Source: VBDM01 sp035651815 (GTDB taxonomy: Bacteria > Pseudomonadota > Gammaproteobacteria > Burkholderiales > SG8-39). From it: 40,074 bases of DNA. Below the pieces are notes generated by a model, which was given only the letters and a program-made list of their open reading frames with translations, was not told the DNA's origin and did no database searches. A program made the position numbers and the translations under genes. The stretch is taken from positions 1 to 40,074 of the forward strand of contig DASRFB010000108.1 of assembly GCA_035651815.1 (NCBI GenBank), in the 5' to 3' direction. Positions 1-7,504 of this stretch are shown here, piece by piece (the first letter of the stretch is position 1; each line of letters starts with the position of its first letter).

Positions 1-878
1 TCGCCAAGCCGGTGAAGCCCTCGGAGCTGCTCGCCGCGGTTGGCCTGGCGCTCGGCGGCGACGCTGCCGCGCAGGCCGCCGCCGCGCCGCCCGCCGCGGC
101 GTCCGCGCGCGAGCGGCTGCGCGTGCTGCTCGTCGAGGACAATCCCGTCAACCGCAGGCTCGCGGTGCACGTGCTCGAGAAGGACGGTCACGACGTCGTC
201 GCCGCGGAGAACGGAGAGGCCGCGCTCTCGGTGCTCGAATCGTCGAGCTTCGACCTGGTCCTCATGGACGTGCAGATGCCGAAGATGGACGGGATCGAGG
301 CGACGCGCGCGATACGCGACAAGGAACGCGCGACCGGCGCGCACGTGCCCATCATCGCGCTCACCGCGCACGCCATGGCCGGGGACCGCGAGCGCTGCCT
401 GCACGCCGGGATGGACGGCTATCTGATCAAGCCGATCCGGCCCGCGACGCTGCTCGAGGCGATCCAGCGCCTCCGGGTCGTCGCGCCCGCGCGCGCGGCG
501 CCGGCCGCCGCGCAGGTCGCCGAACCCGGCGCCCCGGTGCTCGACCGCAAGGCGCTGCTCGAGCGCGTCGCCGGCGACCACGAGTTGCTCTCCGAGGTGA
601 CCGGGATGCTGCTGCGCGACGCGCCCAAGCTCATCGCCAGCGTGCGCGAGGCGCTGGAACGCCGCGACCGCGACGCTTTCGGCTACGCCGCGCACACGCT
701 GCGCGGGATGCTGCGCAACTTCTCGGCGGCCGCGGCCGAGGAGGCCGCCGCGCGCCTGCAGGCGCTCGATTGCTCGCGCGACGACCCGCGGGCCGAGGCC
801 GCCTGCCAGGCGCTCGAGCGGGAGATCCAGCGGCTGAGCACCGAGCTCGCCGGCATGACGAAGGAGATGGTCGCCTGA
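1..878 (+). CDS. Hybrid sensor histidine kinase, C-terminal part (REC end, REC, Hpt), 5' end outside window
   Basis: The reading frame is open from the first complete codon (position 3) and begins inside a receiver domain end (AKPVKPSEL), so the gene starts upstream of the window. After an Ala-rich linker there is a complete REC domain (about residues 36-155 of the visible part) with the acidic pair VEDN, the phospho-acceptor Asp in LVLMDVQMP, the Thr of ALTAH and the Lys of YLIKP. A C-terminal Hpt domain follows (about residues 180-285); its phospho-His lies in AAHTLRGMLRNF. The layout REC-REC-Hpt is the tail of a BarA/ArcB-like phosphorelay kinase, which is inference because the kinase core is not visible. 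No response regulator with an output domain lies immediately downstream. Confidence 0.9.
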   Translation, partial: AKPVKPSELLAAVGLALGGDAAAQAAAAPPAAASARERLRVLLVEDNPVNRRLAVHVLEKDGHDVVAAENGEAALSVLESSSFDLVLMDVQMPKMDGIEATRAIRDKERATGAHVPIIALTAHAMAGDRERCLHAGMDGYLIKPIRPATLLEAIQRLRVVAPARAAPAAAQVAEPGAPVLDRKALLERVAGDHELLSEVTGMLLRDAPKLIASVREALERRDRDAFGYAAHTLRGMLRNFSAAAAEEAAARLQALDCSRDDPRAEAACQALEREIQRLSTELAGMTKEMVA

Positions 879-943
879 GCGGGGCGCGCCGATAGTTCTT
901 CGGCACGCCGCGGGCGGACACGAAAGCGACCGCATCGCGGCCG

Positions 944-949
944 TACACT
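944..949 (+). promoter_or_regulatory. TANNNT -10-like box (TACACT) 6 nt before a start codon
   Basis: TACACT ends 6 nt before the ATG at 956, and no Shine-Dalgarno lies between. If it is a real -10 element, the transcript would start at or next to the ATG (leaderless). No TTGACA-like -35 is visible. The box is flanked by two copies of CGGCCG. Confidence 0.4.
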
Positions 950-955
950 CGGCCG

Positions 956-1165
956 ATGGCCCGAGACCCGTCACCCCCGTGCCCGGCGTGCGGATCGCAC
1001 GACGTCGAGCGCGTTCCGCTGATGCTCATCGCGGCCCGCTATTACAAGTGCGGCGCGTGCACGGTGACGTTCCGCCAGAGTCCGCCGCTCGCCGACGCGG
1101 CGGACGTCGATCGCTTCGACACCGGCTTCCTGCCGCCGTACCGAAATAAAAAAGCCCCGGACTAA
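956..1165 (+). CDS. Small zinc-ribbon-like protein, 69 aa, unknown function
   Basis: The protein has two CxxC pairs (Cys9/Cys12 in CPACG and Cys32/Cys35 in CGAC) about 20 residues apart, the pattern of a compact zinc ribbon. ARYYKC and TFRQS around the second pair look structured rather than random. I do not recognise a named family. There is no Shine-Dalgarno before the ATG; a TACACT box sits 6 nt upstream. The 3' end (from about 1148) overlaps the hairpin and A-run that form a terminator for the opposite strand, so the last residues (NKKAPD) are encoded by terminator DNA. It could be a metal-binding accessory protein. Confidence 0.6.
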   Translation: MARDPSPPCPACGSHDVERVPLMLIAARYYKCGACTVTFRQSPPLADAADVDRFDTGFLPPYRNKKAPD

Positions 1166-1182
1166 AGGGATAGGCCGGGGCT
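1144..1182 (-). terminator. Rho-independent terminator, minus strand
   Basis: AGCCCCGG (1153-1160) pairs with CCGGGGCT (1175-1182) across a 14-nt loop. On the minus strand the stem is followed by six T, one A and three T. On the plus strand no T-run follows, so it acts on transcripts coming from the 1332-1583 gene and the structured region 1187-1331. Confidence 0.85.
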
Positions 1183-1331
1183 GAAAATGCCTTTAGAAGG
1201 CATCCCGCTCAGGGAGGAGAAGCGGGAGATGGCCGAAGCCATCTGTAGGTTCAGAACGCGGCGCTGCGGAAAGGTTCCACCGGAGCGTAGGCCCGGTCGG
1301 ATCATGCGCAGGCGGGCGATGCCCGCGCGAT
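1144..1331 (-). ncRNA. Candidate structured small RNA or 3'UTR RNA with anti-Shine-Dalgarno loop
   Basis: Read on the minus strand, the 180 nt after the 1332-1583 gene fold into a row of hairpins. In order they are: 1326-1312 (GCGGGC/GCCCGC, 3-nt loop); 1297-1279 (ACCGG/CCGGT); 1244-1227 (7-bp stem, UUCG tetraloop closed by C-G); 1226-1204 (CCCGCT/AGCGGG) with the 11-nt loop UCUCCUCCCUG; 1203-1187 (AUGCCUU/AAGGCAU, 3-nt loop); and the terminator. The middle three hairpins abut without spare bases. The loop at 1210-1220 is complementary to a Shine-Dalgarno (GGGAGGAG). This could be an independent small RNA or one released from the 3'UTR of the upstream gene. I see no clear promoter within it. 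Confidence 0.55.
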
Positions 1332-1583
1332 TCAATGCTCGGGCTTGCGCTCGCGGTCGTCTTTCCTGCGACGCAGCTTTTGCTTCGGGATGACCGGGCC
1401 GTCGCGCTCGGCCTCGAGCACCAGCCCCAGGCGGCTCTCGCTCCTTAGCGTGAGGACCAGCTCGTTTCCAAGCAGAGTGCGGATCCGGAACGTCCGTATA
1501 TAGCGGGCGGGACCGATCGGAAGCTCCTCGATGTCGGATACCGAGAAGCCGATAACATGCTGAATTTCCTTATCTTCCTTCAA
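1332..1583 (-). CDS. Hypothetical protein, 83 aa
   Basis: I do not recognise the family. The first 60 residues read like a folded alpha/beta protein (HVIGFSVSDIEELPIG, then an LLGNELVLTLRSES stretch suggesting two beta strands); the last 20 are Arg/Lys rich and probably disordered. The start is TTG, chosen because a strong Shine-Dalgarno (GGAGG) lies 5 nt upstream and no ATG or GTG in the frame is as well placed. No signal peptide or membrane segment is seen. Its transcript runs into the structured RNA region that ends in the terminator at 1144-1182. Confidence 0.55.
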   Translation of the reverse strand: MKEDKEIQHVIGFSVSDIEELPIGPARYIRTFRIRTLLGNELVLTLRSESRLGLVLEAERDGPVIPKQKLRRRKDDRERKPEH

Positions 1584-1743
1584 GCTTTCCTCCGCGCGCC
1601 GTTCTCCCCAGCAAAGAGCGGCGGATCTTGTTCTTGTGCGTCCCCTACGCCGAAAGCAGCAGGCGATACCCTGGGAGTGCTAGCCGCGTGATTTAGTTCA
1701 TCCGGATCACGGCGTTACGCGTGACTTTGTGCGCAGGGGGCCG

Positions 1744-1758
1744 TGTTGCGATGCAACA
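1744..1758. promoter_or_regulatory. Perfect inverted repeat upstream of kup (possible operator)
   Basis: TGTTGC-GAT-GCAACA is a perfect 6-bp inverted repeat with a 3-nt spacer, 46 bp before the kup ATG. Its size and position fit a dimeric regulator site. The rest of 1584-1804 holds no gene and I see no convincing sigma-70 pair in it. Confidence 0.3.
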
Positions 1759-1804
1759 TCGGCAGGCGTAGAGTGGCGTCTCTCGAGGTCCCGGAAGGCT
1801 TCCC

Positions 1805-3688
1805 ATGGACAACAACACCAACGGCCAACCCTCGTCCCTGCGCGCGCTCGCGCTCGCCGCGCTCGGCGTCGTCTACGGCGATATCGGCACCAGCCCGCTG
1901 TACGCGTTCAAGGAAGCATTCGCCGGCGCGCATCCGCTGGCTCTGAACGAGGCCAACGTGCTCGCGGTCCTGTCGATGATGTTCTGGTCGATCGCGCTCA
2001 TCGTGTCGCTCAAGTACGTCGGCTTCGTGCTGCGCTTCGACAACGGCGGCGAGGGCGGGATCCTCGCGTTGCTCGCGCGCGCGTCGCGCGTGACGCGCGA
2101 TCGTCCGCGCCTGGCGGCCGCGGTGGCCCTGGTGGGGATCTTCGGCGCGTCGCTCTTCTACGGCGACGCGATCATCACGCCGGCGATCTCGGTCGTGTCG
2201 GCCGTCGAAGGCGTCTCGGTCGCGACGCCCGCGTTCGAGCACTGGGTCGTGCCGGTCACGATCGCGATCCTGGTCGCGCTGTTCGCGATCCAGAGCCGCG
2301 GCACGGGATCGGTCGGCAGGCTCTTCGGGCCGGTCATCGTCGTCTGGTTCCTGGTGATCGCGGGCCTCGGCGCGCAGTCGATCGCGCAAACGCCGTCGGT
2401 CGTCGCGGCGCTCGATCCGCGCCATGCGCTGCGCTTCGCGTGGCAGTTCCCGGGCCTCACGTTCATCGTCATGGGGGCCGTGTTCCTCGCGATCACGGGT
2501 GCCGAGGCGCTCTACGCCGACATGGGTCATTTCGGGCGCGCGCCGATCCGGCTGGCGTGGTTCGCCCTCGTCTTTCCCGCGCTGATGATCAACTACTTCG
2601 GCCAGGGCGCGCTCGCGCTGCGCGATCCCGCCGCGATGAAGAACCCGTTCTATCTGCTCGCGCCGCAGGAGTGGACGCTGCCGCTCGTGCTGCTCGCGAC
2701 GGCGGCGACCGTGATCGCGTCGCAGGCGACGATCGCCGGCGCCTTCTCGGTCACGCAGCAGGCGACGCGCCTCGGCTATCTGCCGCGCGTGCCGACGCGC
2801 CACACCTCCGAGAGCCAGCCCGGGCAGATCTACGTCCCGCAGCTCAACTGGGTGATGCTCGTGCTGGTCGTGCTGCTGGTGCTCGAGTTCAAGTCGTCGA
2901 CGGCGCTCGCCGCGGCCTACGGCATCGCCGTGTCGGGCACGATGCTCCTGACCACCGTGCTGGTCGGCGTCGTCGCCTGGTTCGCGCGCGCGCGCCTGCG
3001 CGTCGCGTTCCTCGCGCTGCTCGCGGTGATCGGGCTCGTGGAGCTGATGTTCTTCGCCGCCAACAGCCTGAAGTTCGCCGACGGCGGCTGGTTCCCGCTC
3101 GCGTGCGGGCTCGCGATCTTCGTCGCGCTGACGACCTGGAAGCGCGCCGAGACCGTGCTCGCCGCGCACGAGTCGCGCCGGCGCCTGCCGCTCGCTGAGC
3201 TCGCGAAGCTCGCCGGTCCGGAGACCCCGCGCGTCCCCGGCACCGCCGTCTATCTGTCGCCCGATCCGGAGTCGCTGCCCGCGGTGCTGCTGCACAACCT
3301 GAAGCACAACAAGGTGCTGCACGAGCGCATCGTCCTCCTGACGCTGGTGGACTCCGACGAGCCGCGCGTCCCGGATCGCGAGCGCACGGAGGTGACCGTC
3401 ATGGAGATCGGCCGGGCGTACCGGGTGAAGCTGCATTTCGGCTTCATGGAAGAGCCCGACGTCCCGAAGGGCCTGAAGCTGCTCGCGCGCCATGGGCTGC
3501 GCTTCGAGCCGATGGACACCACGTTCTTCCTCGGGAAGACCGCGCTGGCGCGCGCGGCGAAGCCGGGACTGTTCACCTGGCGGCGCGAGCTTTTCCGCTG
3601 GATGCAGCGCAACAGCCCGGCGACCGCCGAATACTTCAAGCTCATGCCCGAGCGGGTGGTCGAGCTGGGGACGCGGGTCGTGCTCTAG
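1805..3688 (+). CDS. kup: Kup-family low-affinity potassium transporter
   Basis: This 627-aa inner membrane protein imports K+ with protons. The N-terminal family signature ALGVVYGDIGTSPLYAF (residues about 19-35) is exact, and NGGEGGILAL and YGDAIITPAISV follow as in Kup/TrkD. About twelve hydrophobic segments extend to about residue 450, followed by a soluble C-terminal domain. The length matches the family (about 620-630 aa). The ATG has a GGAAGG-like Shine-Dalgarno 11 nt upstream. The gene stands alone: a palindrome lies upstream, and the convergent zinc-ribbon gene ends 20 bp downstream. No regulatory partner is adjacent. Confidence 0.96.
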   Translation: MDNNTNGQPSSLRALALAALGVVYGDIGTSPLYAFKEAFAGAHPLALNEANVLAVLSMMFWSIALIVSLKYVGFVLRFDNGGEGGILALLARASRVTRDRPRLAAAVALVGIFGASLFYGDAIITPAISVVSAVEGVSVATPAFEHWVVPVTIAILVALFAIQSRGTGSVGRLFGPVIVVWFLVIAGLGAQSIAQTPSVVAALDPRHALRFAWQFPGLTFIVMGAVFLAITGAEALYADMGHFGRAPIRLAWFALVFPALMINYFGQGALALRDPAAMKNPFYLLAPQEWTLPLVLLATAATVIASQATIAGAFSVTQQATRLGYLPRVPTRHTSESQPGQIYVPQLNWVMLVLVVLLVLEFKSSTALAAAYGIAVSGTMLLTTVLVGVVAWFARARLRVAFLALLAVIGLVELMFFAANSLKFADGGWFPLACGLAIFVALTTWKRAETVLAAHESRRRLPLAELAKLAGPETPRVPGTAVYLSPDPESLPAVLLHNLKHNKVLHERIVLLTLVDSDEPRVPDRERTEVTVMEIGRAYRVKLHFGFMEEPDVPKGLKLLARHGLRFEPMDTTFFLGKTALARAAKPGLFTWRRELFRWMQRNSPATAEYFKLMPERVVELGTRVVL

Positions 3689-3708
3689 TCCGCGCCGGGG
3701 GCCGCCGC

Positions 3709-4008
3709 CTAGTGGTGCGGCACCTCGATGTACGCCCAGCGCTCGGTGCGCCCGAGGATCCTCGGCTCGCCGTGGTCGTGCTGGTGATGGCGCACGTGCT
3801 CCTCGCGCAGCGCCTGCGCGAGCGCGGCGATGCCCTCGGAGCTGCCGACGGTGCGCAGGAACGAGCCGCCGCACGAAGGGCAGTTGAGAATGCCGACGCG
3901 TTCGACCCCGCGCGGCAGCTGCTTGGGCGCCTCCCATTTCAGGCGCGTGCGCTTGCCGCAGTTCGGGCACGCGGCGATGGCGGGGAAGAGGGGCTCGGGC
4001 TTGTCCAT
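3709..4008 (-). CDS. Small zinc-ribbon protein, 99 aa, unknown function
   Basis: Two CxxC pairs (Cys14/Cys17 in CPNCG and Cys43/Cys46 in CPSCGG) form a zinc ribbon. A helical stretch follows, then a His-rich segment (HVRHHQHDHG, residues 71-80), and the protein ends with WAYIEVPHH. The function is unknown; metal or nucleic acid binding is possible. The reading frame stays open far upstream inside the divergent kinase gene, but the ATG at 4008 fits the compact domain and has a TATACT box 6 nt upstream, with no Shine-Dalgarno. The gene is convergent with kup and divergent from the histidine kinase, with 36 bp between the two ATGs. Confidence 0.75.
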   Translation of the reverse strand: MDKPEPLFPAIAACPNCGKRTRLKWEAPKQLPRGVERVGILNCPSCGGSFLRTVGSSEGIAALAQALREEHVRHHQHDHGEPRILGRTERWAYIEVPHH

Positions 4009-4014
4009 CGGGCG

Positions 4015-4020
4015 AGTATA
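4015..4020 (-). promoter_or_regulatory. -10-like box TATACT, 6 nt before the 4008 start codon
   Basis: On the minus strand TATACT (one mismatch to TATAAT) is followed by 6 nt and then ATG. Transcription from it would start at about the ATG, giving a leaderless mRNA. The -35 position has no TTGACA-like sequence. Confidence 0.5.
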
Positions 4021-4029
4021 AGGCCGAGC

Positions 4030-4035
4030 TAGAAT
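4030..4035 (+). promoter_or_regulatory. -10-like box TAGAAT before the histidine kinase gene
   Basis: TAGAAT lies 9 nt before the ATG at 4045. The predicted start site would be within 2-3 nt of the ATG, with at most a very short leader. It is back to back with the minus-strand TATACT box; the two hexamers are 9 bp apart. Confidence 0.4.
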
Positions 4036-4044
4036 AGGGCAGGC

Positions 4045-5823
4045 ATGCGGCTCCGCTCCAGTCTCGTCACCCTCGTCGTCGCAACCGTCGTGCCGCTCGT
4101 GCTGTTCGCGGCGCTCGTGACGGTCTTCCTCGTCCGCTACGAGCGCGACAACTTCATCCAGGCCATGGTCGACCGCGACCGCGCGTTCATGAGCGCGGTC
4201 GACGCCGAGCTGAAGGGGAACGTCACCTCGCTGCGGGCGCTCGCCGCCGCGCGCAGCCTCGCGGCCGGGGACCTGCGCATGTTCCACGAGGACGCCGCCG
4301 CGGTCCTGCGGACCCAGCCGGACTGGCTGAACGTGGTCCTCACCACGCCCGACGGACATCAGGTGATGAACGCGCTCGCGTCCCGGGGAAGGACCCTTCG
4401 GACGACTCCCGTGCAGCCCGACTCGCTCGCCCGGGCGGCGGGCACGCGTGCGCCGGTCGTCGGCAACGTCGCCCCGCCCGGCGCGCTCGTGAAGCGCGAA
4501 GGCATCCCGGTGCGCGTGCCGATCGTGCGCGACGGCGCGACGGTCTACGTCGTCACCGCCATCGTCGATCCCGCGGTCTTCCAGCGGCTGATCGAGAGCC
4601 AGCAGCTGCCTTCCGGCTGGGTGAGTGGGCTGGTCGACGGGAACGGGGTGTTCGTGGCCAGGGTCCCGACCCGGCCGATCGGCAGCCCGGCGAGCCGCCC
4701 GTACCTCGAGCGGGTGCGCGCGGCGAGCGAAGGCTTCTACCGCGGTCCGACGGTGGAGGGAATCGACACGTTCACCGCCTTCGCGGTTTCGGCCTACTCG
4801 GGGTGGAGCGTGGGCCTCGCGATCCCGGCGCAGGTCGTGCTCGGCGGCGCGACCCGCGCGGTGTGGCTGATGGCGATCGGCGTCGCCCTGTTCCTCGCGA
4901 TCGCGATCGGCATCGCGCTCTGGCTCGCGGGGCGGATCGCCGGGCCCATCGAGGCGCTCGCGTCGGCCGCGCCGGCGCTCGGCACCGGGGTCGCCCGGGT
5001 CGGGACGCACACTACGGTCAAGGAGCTGCAGCAGCTCGCCTGGGCTCTCGACGGCGCCTCGCACGCGATCCGCGAGCGCGGCGAGCTGCTCGTGCGCGAG
5101 CGCGACGCGCTGCGCTCGGCGGACCGGGCGAAGCAGGAGTTCCTGGCGATGCTGAGCCACGAGCTGCGCAACCCGCTCGCCGCGATCGCGAACGCCGCCT
5201 ACCTGCTCAAGAGCGGCGGGATCGACCGCGAGATGCTGACGACGGCGCAGCGGGTCATCGAGCGCCAGACGCAGCACATGAAGAAGCTCGTGGACGAGCT
5301 GATCGACCTGAGCGGCATCGCCATGGGCAAGGCCAAGCTCGACCTGGAGCGACTCGACGTCGCCGATCTCGTGTCGCGCCTGGTCGAGGGCTGGCGGCAC
5401 CGGCTGCGCGACCACGACGTGCGCCTCTCGTCCGCGCCGGTGTGGGTGAACGCCGACCGGCGGCGCCTCGAGCAGGTCGTGTCGAACCTGCTCGACAACG
5501 CGGCGAAGTACACGCCCGCGCGCAAGGCGATCTCGGTTCGCGTCGGCGCCGAGGGCGGCACGGCGCGGATCGTCGTCGAGGACGAGGGCGTGGGCATCGC
5601 GCCCGCGGACCTCGAGCGCGTGTTCGACCTGTTCGCGCAGGGCGACCAGGGCCTTTCGCGCTCGGGCGGCGGCATCGGCGTCGGGCTCGCGGTCGTGAAG
5701 CGCGTGGTCGAGATGCACGGCGGCACCGTGGTCGCCGAGAGCGCCGGGCCGGGCTCGGGCGCGCGCTTCACGGTGAAGCTGCCCGCTGTCGAGGCGCCGG
5801 ACGCGGAGCGCGCCGCCGCGTGA
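4045..5823 (+). CDS. Orphan membrane sensor histidine kinase, 592 aa
   Basis: A membrane segment at residues 8-31 and another at about 272-296 enclose a periplasmic sensor of about 240 residues, probably of the Cache type (it ends in a GWSVGLAIP-like motif). A short HAMP-like linker follows. The HisKA domain carries the phospho-His in LSHELRNPL (His372). The ATPase domain has the N box (NLLDNAAKYT, Asn485), the G1 box (DEGVG, 513-517) and the G2 box (GGGIGVGLA, 541-549), so the catalytic parts are complete. No response regulator is adjacent, so its partner is elsewhere. The ATG lies 37 bp from the divergent zinc-ribbon start. The signal sensed cannot be read from the sequence. Confidence 0.93.
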   Translation: MRLRSSLVTLVVATVVPLVLFAALVTVFLVRYERDNFIQAMVDRDRAFMSAVDAELKGNVTSLRALAAARSLAAGDLRMFHEDAAAVLRTQPDWLNVVLTTPDGHQVMNALASRGRTLRTTPVQPDSLARAAGTRAPVVGNVAPPGALVKREGIPVRVPIVRDGATVYVVTAIVDPAVFQRLIESQQLPSGWVSGLVDGNGVFVARVPTRPIGSPASRPYLERVRAASEGFYRGPTVEGIDTFTAFAVSAYSGWSVGLAIPAQVVLGGATRAVWLMAIGVALFLAIAIGIALWLAGRIAGPIEALASAAPALGTGVARVGTHTTVKELQQLAWALDGASHAIRERGELLVRERDALRSADRAKQEFLAMLSHELRNPLAAIANAAYLLKSGGIDREMLTTAQRVIERQTQHMKKLVDELIDLSGIAMGKAKLDLERLDVADLVSRLVEGWRHRLRDHDVRLSSAPVWVNADRRRLEQVVSNLLDNAAKYTPARKAISVRVGAEGGTARIVVEDEGVGIAPADLERVFDLFAQGDQGLSRSGGGIGVGLAVVKRVVEMHGGTVVAESAGPGSGARFTVKLPAVEAPDAERAAA

Positions 5824-5837
5824 GCGCGCGCGTCCGG

Positions 5838-5846
5838 TGCTATCCT
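5838..5846 (+). promoter_or_regulatory. Extended -10 promoter (TGCTATCCT) for the Bug-type gene
   Basis: TG-C-TATCCT fits an extended -10 element. A start near 5853 would leave a leader of about 20 nt containing the strong Shine-Dalgarno GAGGAGG (5861-5867). It implies that this gene pair is transcribed apart from the kinase gene. Confidence 0.45.
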
Positions 5847-5873
5847 CTCGCGTCGCTCGAGAGGAGGATGCCC

Positions 5874-6848
5874 ATGAAGCCCGCCAGACTCGTGATGGTC
5901 TCGCTCGCCGCCGCGGCGCTCGCTGCGGTCTCGTTGCCGTGCGCCGCGCAAGGCTACCCGGCGAAGCCCGTGCTCGTCGTGATGCCGCTGCAGGCGGGCA
6001 GCGCGGTCGACGTGATGATCCGGATCGTCGCGCAGCGCATGAGCGAGAACCTCGGCCAGCAGATCCTGATCGAGAACCAGCCCGGCGCGGCGGGCTCGAT
6101 CGGCGCCGAGCGCGTGAAGCGCGCGCCCGCCGACGGCTACACCGTCGGCGTGCTGAACGACTCGATCCTCACCATGATCCCGAACATCCGCAAGGTCGGC
6201 TACGACCCGGTGAAGGACTTCGAGCCGGTCGGCGTGGTCGCGGCGATCACCTGGGTCATGGTGGTCAACAACGACGTGCCGGTGAAGACCGTGCGCGAGT
6301 TCATCGACTACGCGAAGGGCCGGCCCGGCAGGATCGACTACTCCTCGGGCGGCAACGGCAGCCCGCAGCACGTCGCGATGGAGGCGTTCAAGGCGGCGAC
6401 CGGCATCGACCTCGTGCACATCCCGTACAAGGGCGCGACGCAGGCCGCGATCGACATCATGTCGGGCCGCGTGCAGGCGCACTTCGGCGCCGTTTCGATC
6501 GTGCAGCCCTACATCAAGGACGGCCGCATGCGCGCGCTCGGCGTGCCGAGCGCGGCGCGCTCGCCGCTCCTGCCCGACGTCCCGACCATGGCCGAGGCGG
6601 GCGTGCCCGCCTTCGAATGGCGCACCTGGGCGTCGTTCGTCGTGCCGCTGCGCACGCCGAAGCCCGTCGTCGACCGGCTGAACGCCGAGCTCGTGCGCGC
6701 GGTCAAGGCGCCGGACGTGCGCGACAAGCTGATCGCGCAGGGCCTCGAGCCGGTCGGCTCGGGCCCCGAGACGGTCACGCGCTGGACGCGCGACGGGCTC
6801 GCGCGCATGCGCGACATCGTCAAGCGCGCGAACATCCAGGCGGAGTGA
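5874..6848 (+). CDS. Tripartite tricarboxylate transporter-type (Bug) periplasmic binding protein
   Basis: This is a 324-aa protein of the Bug/TctC family: YPAKPVLVVMP after the signal peptide, QPGAAGSIGAERVKRAPADGYT, VHIPYKG, and FGAVSIVQPYIKDGRMRALG. These extracytoplasmic receptors bind carboxylated or small aromatic solutes. Residues 1-25 form a signal peptide ending near CAAQG. Of the two in-frame ATGs, 5874 is chosen because GAGGAGG lies 6 nt upstream; it touches the ATG at 5868. No tctA/tctB membrane genes are nearby, as is common for the many orphan Bug proteins of Betaproteobacteria. The end overlaps or abuts the start of the VOC gene. The ligand is unknown. Confidence 0.93.
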   Translation: MKPARLVMVSLAAAALAAVSLPCAAQGYPAKPVLVVMPLQAGSAVDVMIRIVAQRMSENLGQQILIENQPGAAGSIGAERVKRAPADGYTVGVLNDSILTMIPNIRKVGYDPVKDFEPVGVVAAITWVMVVNNDVPVKTVREFIDYAKGRPGRIDYSSGGNGSPQHVAMEAFKAATGIDLVHIPYKGATQAAIDIMSGRVQAHFGAVSIVQPYIKDGRMRALGVPSAARSPLLPDVPTMAEAGVPAFEWRTWASFVVPLRTPKPVVDRLNAELVRAVKAPDVRDKLIAQGLEPVGSGPETVTRWTRDGLARMRDIVKRANIQAE

Positions 6849-6853
6849 CGGCG

Positions 6854-7504
6854 GTGCTCGAGCGCATCGATCACGTCACGATCGGAGCGCCGGATTTCCA
6901 GGCGGGCATCGAGGCCTACCGCAGGATCGGGTTCGATGTCGACGATGGCGGCGCCGCGTTCGCCGACGACGACGGGCTGGTCCTCGTCGGCGGCGGCGAG
7001 GGCCTCAGGTCGATCGCGCTCCGGAGCGACGACGGTCGGTTCGCGCGCGCCGCGGCCGAATGGATCGACGTCGTCCCGCACCGGCCCTTGCCCGGCGGGC
7101 ACCACCCGAACCGCGTGCAGCGCATCGAGCGCGTGTACATCGCGGTGACCGATCTCGCCGCCGCGGTCGAGCAGTATCGAAGCGCTCTCGGCCTCGCCGC
7201 GCCGAAGATGGAGCGCGGCACGGTGATCAGCGCCGACATGGCGATCTTCCAGCTCGGGCCCACGGGGCTCGGCCTCGCGCAGCCGGCCGAGCCGGGCGTG
7301 TGCGCCGACGCGCTCGCGCGCCGGGGACCGGGGCCGTTCCAGGTGCTGTTCCGCACGGCGAGCATGGACGCCGCGGCGAAGTGGATCGCCGATCACGGCG
7401 TTCCGCCGCCCAAGCGCGGCGTCCGCAACACCGGCGAGCAGGCGATGCTCGTCACGCCCGAGCACGCGTGCGGGGTCTACATCGGGTTCGTGGGGCCGGC
7501 GTAG
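6854..7504 (+). CDS. VOC-fold (glyoxalase/dioxygenase-like) protein, 216 aa
   Basis: The N-terminus RIDHVTIGAPDFQAGIEAY and the second half (RVYIAVTDLAAAVEQYRSAL, then CGVYIGF at the end) are two vicinal-oxygen-chelate modules; the family includes metal-dependent dioxygenases, isomerases and glyoxalases. A metal-binding His is visible in DHVTI. The start may be GTG 6854, which gives the usual VOC beginning and has GGCGGAG 8 nt upstream, or GTG 6845, which overlaps the Bug stop as GTGA. Either way it is translationally coupled to the Bug gene, so it may act on the transported compound; that is inference. The reaction is unknown. Confidence 0.82.
   Translation: MLERIDHVTIGAPDFQAGIEAYRRIGFDVDDGGAAFADDDGLVLVGGGEGLRSIALRSDDGRFARAAAEWIDVVPHRPLPGGHHPNRVQRIERVYIAVTDLAAAVEQYRSALGLAAPKMERGTVISADMAIFQLGPTGLGLAQPAEPGVCADALARRGPGPFQVLFRTASMDAAAKWIADHGVPPPKRGVRNTGEQAMLVTPEHACGVYIGFVGPA

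Noticed and set aside
1144..1331. 6S RNA as the identity of the structured region
   Set aside because: 6S RNA folds as one long rod with a central bubble and paired ends; here the fold is a row of independent hairpins plus terminator, and no folate ligase gene is adjacent.
1187..1393. Short plus-strand frame of 68 codons
   Set aside because: It covers the structured minus-strand RNA region, is Arg/Cys rich and has no ribosome site or family likeness.
1715..3970. Long minus-strand open frame (751 codons) opposite kup
   Set aside because: It is antisense to the clearly recognisable kup gene, rich in Arg/His/Asp/Glu as expected from the shadow of a GC-rich gene, and has no domain.
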